Part shown: in pieces, positions 34,285 through 36,234 of the stretch
How positions within the stretch are numbered: position 1 is the first letter of the stretch
How the letters are laid out: each line of letters begins with the position of its first letter
From: Loigolactobacillus jiayinensis
GTDB taxonomy: Bacteria > Bacillota > Bacilli > Lactobacillales > Lactobacillaceae
NCBI RefSeq assembly: GCF_003946445.1
Contig: NZ_RHOF01000041.1
Coordinates: 1-36,234 of the forward strand
Direction: 5' to 3'
Length of the DNA: 36,234 nt
The notes under the pieces: generated by a model
Databases searched by the model: none
What the model was told of the DNA's origin: nothing
What the model saw: the letters and a program-made list of their open reading frames with translations, nothing else
Made by a program: the position numbers and the translations under genes

Positions 34285-34842
34285 TTAAGCCCGTGAAATG
34301 TATGAACCGTCTTGCGTGTTAACAATCAACTTGTCACCATTATTAACGAAAAATGGGACTTGAACGACTAAGCCAGTTTCCATAGTCGCTGGTTTAGGGC
34401 TGCTGGATTGAGTTGCACCACGAATACCTGGTTCAGTGTCAGCTACCGCTAGTTCAACCGTGTTCGGCAATTCTACCCCTAGTGTTTCGCTACCATACAT
34501 AACGACCGTTACCGTCATGTTTTCTTTTAAATAGTTCAATTCATCTTTGATTTGATCCGTGGATAACGATAATTGTTCATAAGTTGTGTTATCCATGAAG
34601 ACGTAATTGTCGCCATCTTGATACAAATACTGCATCTTTTTATTGTCGATTTGCGCCTTACCGACTTTTTTACCAGCGGCAAAGGTTTTTTCTTGCACCG
34701 CGCCAGTACGCAAATTCTTTAGCTTTGAACGCACAAAGGCGCTACCTTTACCTGGCTTAACGTGCTGAAATTCGACAACCCGCCATAATTCGCCTTCAAC
34801 TTCAATTGTCAAACCAGTTTTAAAATCATTTACTGAAATCAC
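34285..34842 (-). CDS. efp: translation elongation factor P
   Basis: Rescues ribosomes stalled on polyproline stretches. The 185-residue protein has three beta-barrel domains; the tip of the first carries [12 protein letters not shown] with Lys32, which matches the position modified in Bacillus EF-P. Domain signatures [17 protein letters not shown] and the C-terminal [17 protein letters not shown] are standard. The start is GTG at 34840-34842 with AAGGAGG about 11 bases upstream, slightly long. A hairpin lies in the leader just before this site. Confidence 0.97.
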   Translation of the reverse strand: MISVNDFKTGLTIEVEGELWRVVEFQHVKPGKGSAFVRSKLKNLRTGAVQEKTFAAGKKVGKAQIDNKKMQYLYQDGDNYVFMDNTTYEQLSLSTDQIKDELNYLKENMTVTVVMYGSETLGVELPNTVELAVADTEPGIRGATQSSSPKPATMETGLVVQVPFFVNNGDKLIVNTQDGSYISRA

Positions 34843-34860
34843 GACTTAAATTTCCTCCTT

Positions 34861-34894
34861 CGATCCTGCAACTTATTTTAGCGGTTGCAGATCG
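34861..34894 (-). promoter_or_regulatory. hairpin in the efp leader
   Basis: CGAT and CTGCAAC pair with GTTGCAG and ATCG (11 bp with a one-base bulge, 11-base loop), ending a few bases before AAGGAGG. There is no T-run, so it is a leader structure and not a terminator. Confidence 0.45.
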
Positions 34895-34910
34895 TACAAC
34901 TAATCAACTA

Positions 34911-34940
34911 ACTATAGCAAGCTGGTCAACTCGTTGGCAA
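34911..34940 (-). promoter_or_regulatory. predicted promoter of efp-yqhY-nusB
   Basis: On the minus strand TTGCCA (34935-34940), an 18-bp spacer and TATAGT (34911-34916), each five of six to consensus. The start of transcription would be just upstream of the leader hairpin. Confidence 0.55.
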
Positions 34941-34944
34941 GCTT

Positions 34945-36021
34945 TTATACAATAATCAATTCTTTTTTTGGTGCTGTATTCAATATTTGATTGCCGGATG
35001 ACATGATCAAAAGATCGTCTTCGATGCGCACACCACCGAGCCCCAACAAATAAATACCTGGTTCATCGGTGATAATATTGCCGTCAACTAAGGTCACATC
35101 GTCAGCGCTTGGTGTCGCCATTGGTCCTTCATGAATCGCTAAGCCAATACCATGACCGGTGCCATGGCCAAAATAATCGCCATAGCCGGCGGTGGTGATC
35201 ACTTGGCGCGCCACATGATCAATTTGCTGTCCGGTTAAGCCGGCGCGCGCATTTTTGATTACTTGTTCTTGTGCGGCTAAGACGACTTGATAAATGTGTT
35301 TTAACTCGGTATCTGGCTCCCCAACGGCAAAGGTGCGCGTCATATCAGAGACGTAGCCTTGATAATAACAGCCGAAATCTAGGGTCACTAGCTCGTGGGG
35401 TGCGATAGCCTTGTTTGTGGCAACCCCATGCGGCATTGCTGAGCGTGGGCCGCTAGCGACGATTGTTTCAAATGAAACCCCGCTAGCACCTAATTTGCGC
35501 ATATAAAAATCAAGCTCATTCGCTACTTGACGCTCAGTCATGCCCGGATGGATCGTGTTTAAAATATGTTGGTAGGCCTGGTCAGCAATCGCTGCCGCCT
35601 CCCGAATCAAGCCAATCTCATCGGCATCCTTTACTTCACGTAATTTTTCAACCATCCCTGAAGTTGGCACCAAACCAACATCAAAAATATCGGCTAAATC
35701 ATCGTAAGTATTAAATGAAATGTGGTCGGCTTCAAAGCCTAAAGTGGTCAACTGTAACTTTTCTAATAAATGACTAATTTCAACGAACAGTGGTCCTTTA
35801 TTTTCAACGATTGCAAAGCCTTGTGGTGCTACTTGTTGATAGGCTTGCTGGGTGTACCGTGAATCAGTAACGAAGAAGGCACTTGTCCGCGTGATCAGCG
35901 CTGCCCCTGTCGTTCCGGTAAAGCCGGTTAAATAGCGTAAATTCATCGCATCAGTGATCATGATACCATCGAGATCAATTGCGGCTAACTTGTCGCGTAA
36001 AGCTGCTAGTCTTTGTGCCAT
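34945..36021 (-). CDS. M24B-family Xaa-Pro peptidase
   Basis: Dinuclear-metal peptidase acting on bonds with proline, in peptide use after casein or peptide uptake. The 358-residue protein has a creatinase-like N-terminal domain (about 1-125) and the pita-bread domain with the metal ligands: two aspartates in LDFGCYYQGYVSDMTRTF, histidine in FGHGTGHGIGL, and glutamates in DEPGIYL and VRIEDDLL. ATG start. Its position before efp matches yqhT of Bacillus. Whether it is an aminopeptidase (PepP) or a dipeptidase (PepQ) cannot be settled from sequence alone. Confidence 0.9.
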   Translation of the reverse strand: MAQRLAALRDKLAAIDLDGIMITDAMNLRYLTGFTGTTGAALITRTSAFFVTDSRYTQQAYQQVAPQGFAIVENKGPLFVEISHLLEKLQLTTLGFEADHISFNTYDDLADIFDVGLVPTSGMVEKLREVKDADEIGLIREAAAIADQAYQHILNTIHPGMTERQVANELDFYMRKLGASGVSFETIVASGPRSAMPHGVATNKAIAPHELVTLDFGCYYQGYVSDMTRTFAVGEPDTELKHIYQVVLAAQEQVIKNARAGLTGQQIDHVARQVITTAGYGDYFGHGTGHGIGLAIHEGPMATPSADDVTLVDGNIITDEPGIYLLGLGGVRIEDDLLIMSSGNQILNTAPKKELIIV

Positions 36022-36077
36022 CGTTTGCCTCTTTTCTTGTTGCTATCGCTACTTAGGCGCAAACTGAATTAATTACT

Positions 36078-36086
36078 ATTATAACA
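36078..36086 (-). promoter_or_regulatory. predicted promoter of the Xaa-Pro peptidase gene
   Basis: Extended -10 TGTTATAAT on the minus strand (perfect hexamer at 36078-36083), about 60 bp upstream of the start codon. The -35 at 17 bp (TTTTGT) is weak. Confidence 0.6.
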
Positions 36087-36170
36087 AAAAAACCGACTAA
36101 ACAAAATGCCACGACCACGTTGTTGCTAAAAATATCAGCACCAGCTATGTAGCAACCGCCACTAGAACAC

Positions 36171-36199
36171 AAAAAAAGCAGGCTCTATACTTTATCCTG
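36171..36199 (-). terminator. possible terminator of a gene beyond the right edge
   Basis: On the minus strand CAGG and CCTG form a short stem, followed by seven T (36171-36177). Another 7-bp inverted repeat (ATAGATT / AATCTAT) lies just to its right. The stem is short, so confidence is low. Confidence 0.35.
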
Positions 36200-36234
36200 T
36201 TGATAGATTGCTCAAAGTGGTAATCTATTAGCGG

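Overview
The window is a dense, almost entirely minus-strand block of housekeeping genes from a low-to-moderate GC Firmicute of the Lactobacillaceae type. The evidence is gene content and order (efp-yqhY-nusB-folD-xseA-xseB-ispA-tlyA-argR-recN joined directly to gmk-rpoZ-coaBC-priA-fmt-rsmB-pppL-prkC-rsgA-rpe-thiN, then yloU-fakA-recG-plsX-acpP-rnc-smc-HAD-ftsY), strong AAGGAGG-type ribosome binding sites, absence of dxs next to ispA, and very glutamine-rich coiled coils. Genus is not certain; a Loigolactobacillus-like organism is a guess.

Layout, in the direction of transcription (right to left). 36021-33412: an Xaa-Pro peptidase, then efp-yqhY-nusB (translation elongation, an Asp23-family protein, antitermination). 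33225-26717: folD, exonuclease VII (xseA, xseB), farnesyl diphosphate synthase, TlyA-type methyltransferase, ArgR and RecN. 26668-25861: a small accessory island with a plus-strand gene carrying a textbook Gram-positive SOS (LexA) box and a divergent PC4/YdbC-type single-strand nucleic-acid binding gene. 25791-24914: gmk-rpoZ and a terminator. 24755-14020: coaBC, priA, fmt, rsmB, the PP2C phosphatase/PASTA kinase pair, rsgA, rpe and thiN, closed by a terminator shared with the convergent plus-strand rpmB. 13615-13097: an unrecognised plus-strand gene. 12838-7407: yloU-fakA-recG-plsX. 7139-6900: a stand-alone acpP with its own promoter and terminator. 6160-37: rnc-smc-HAD phosphatase-ftsY.

Many genes are overlapped by 4-11 bp, which suggests translational coupling. 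Eleven of the 33 genes listed start with GTG or TTG.

The most unusual thing is non-coding. From 6174 to 6600, between a good -10 box and the RNase III gene, there are about 3.75 tandem copies of a 114-bp unit. Each full unit encodes two hairpins, and the array runs right up to the rnc ribosome binding site. Because RNase III cuts double-stranded RNA and is known in some bacteria to cut its own leader, an autoregulatory hairpin array is an attractive hypothesis. Other points worth checking are the SOS-box gene between recN and gmk, a terminator-like hairpin directly in front of folD, a 14-bp perfect palindrome at the predicted acpP transcription start, and a Cys-to-Glu change at the expected catalytic position of the CoaC half of CoaBC. 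I saw no CRISPR array, tRNA, rRNA, insertion sequence or prophage gene.
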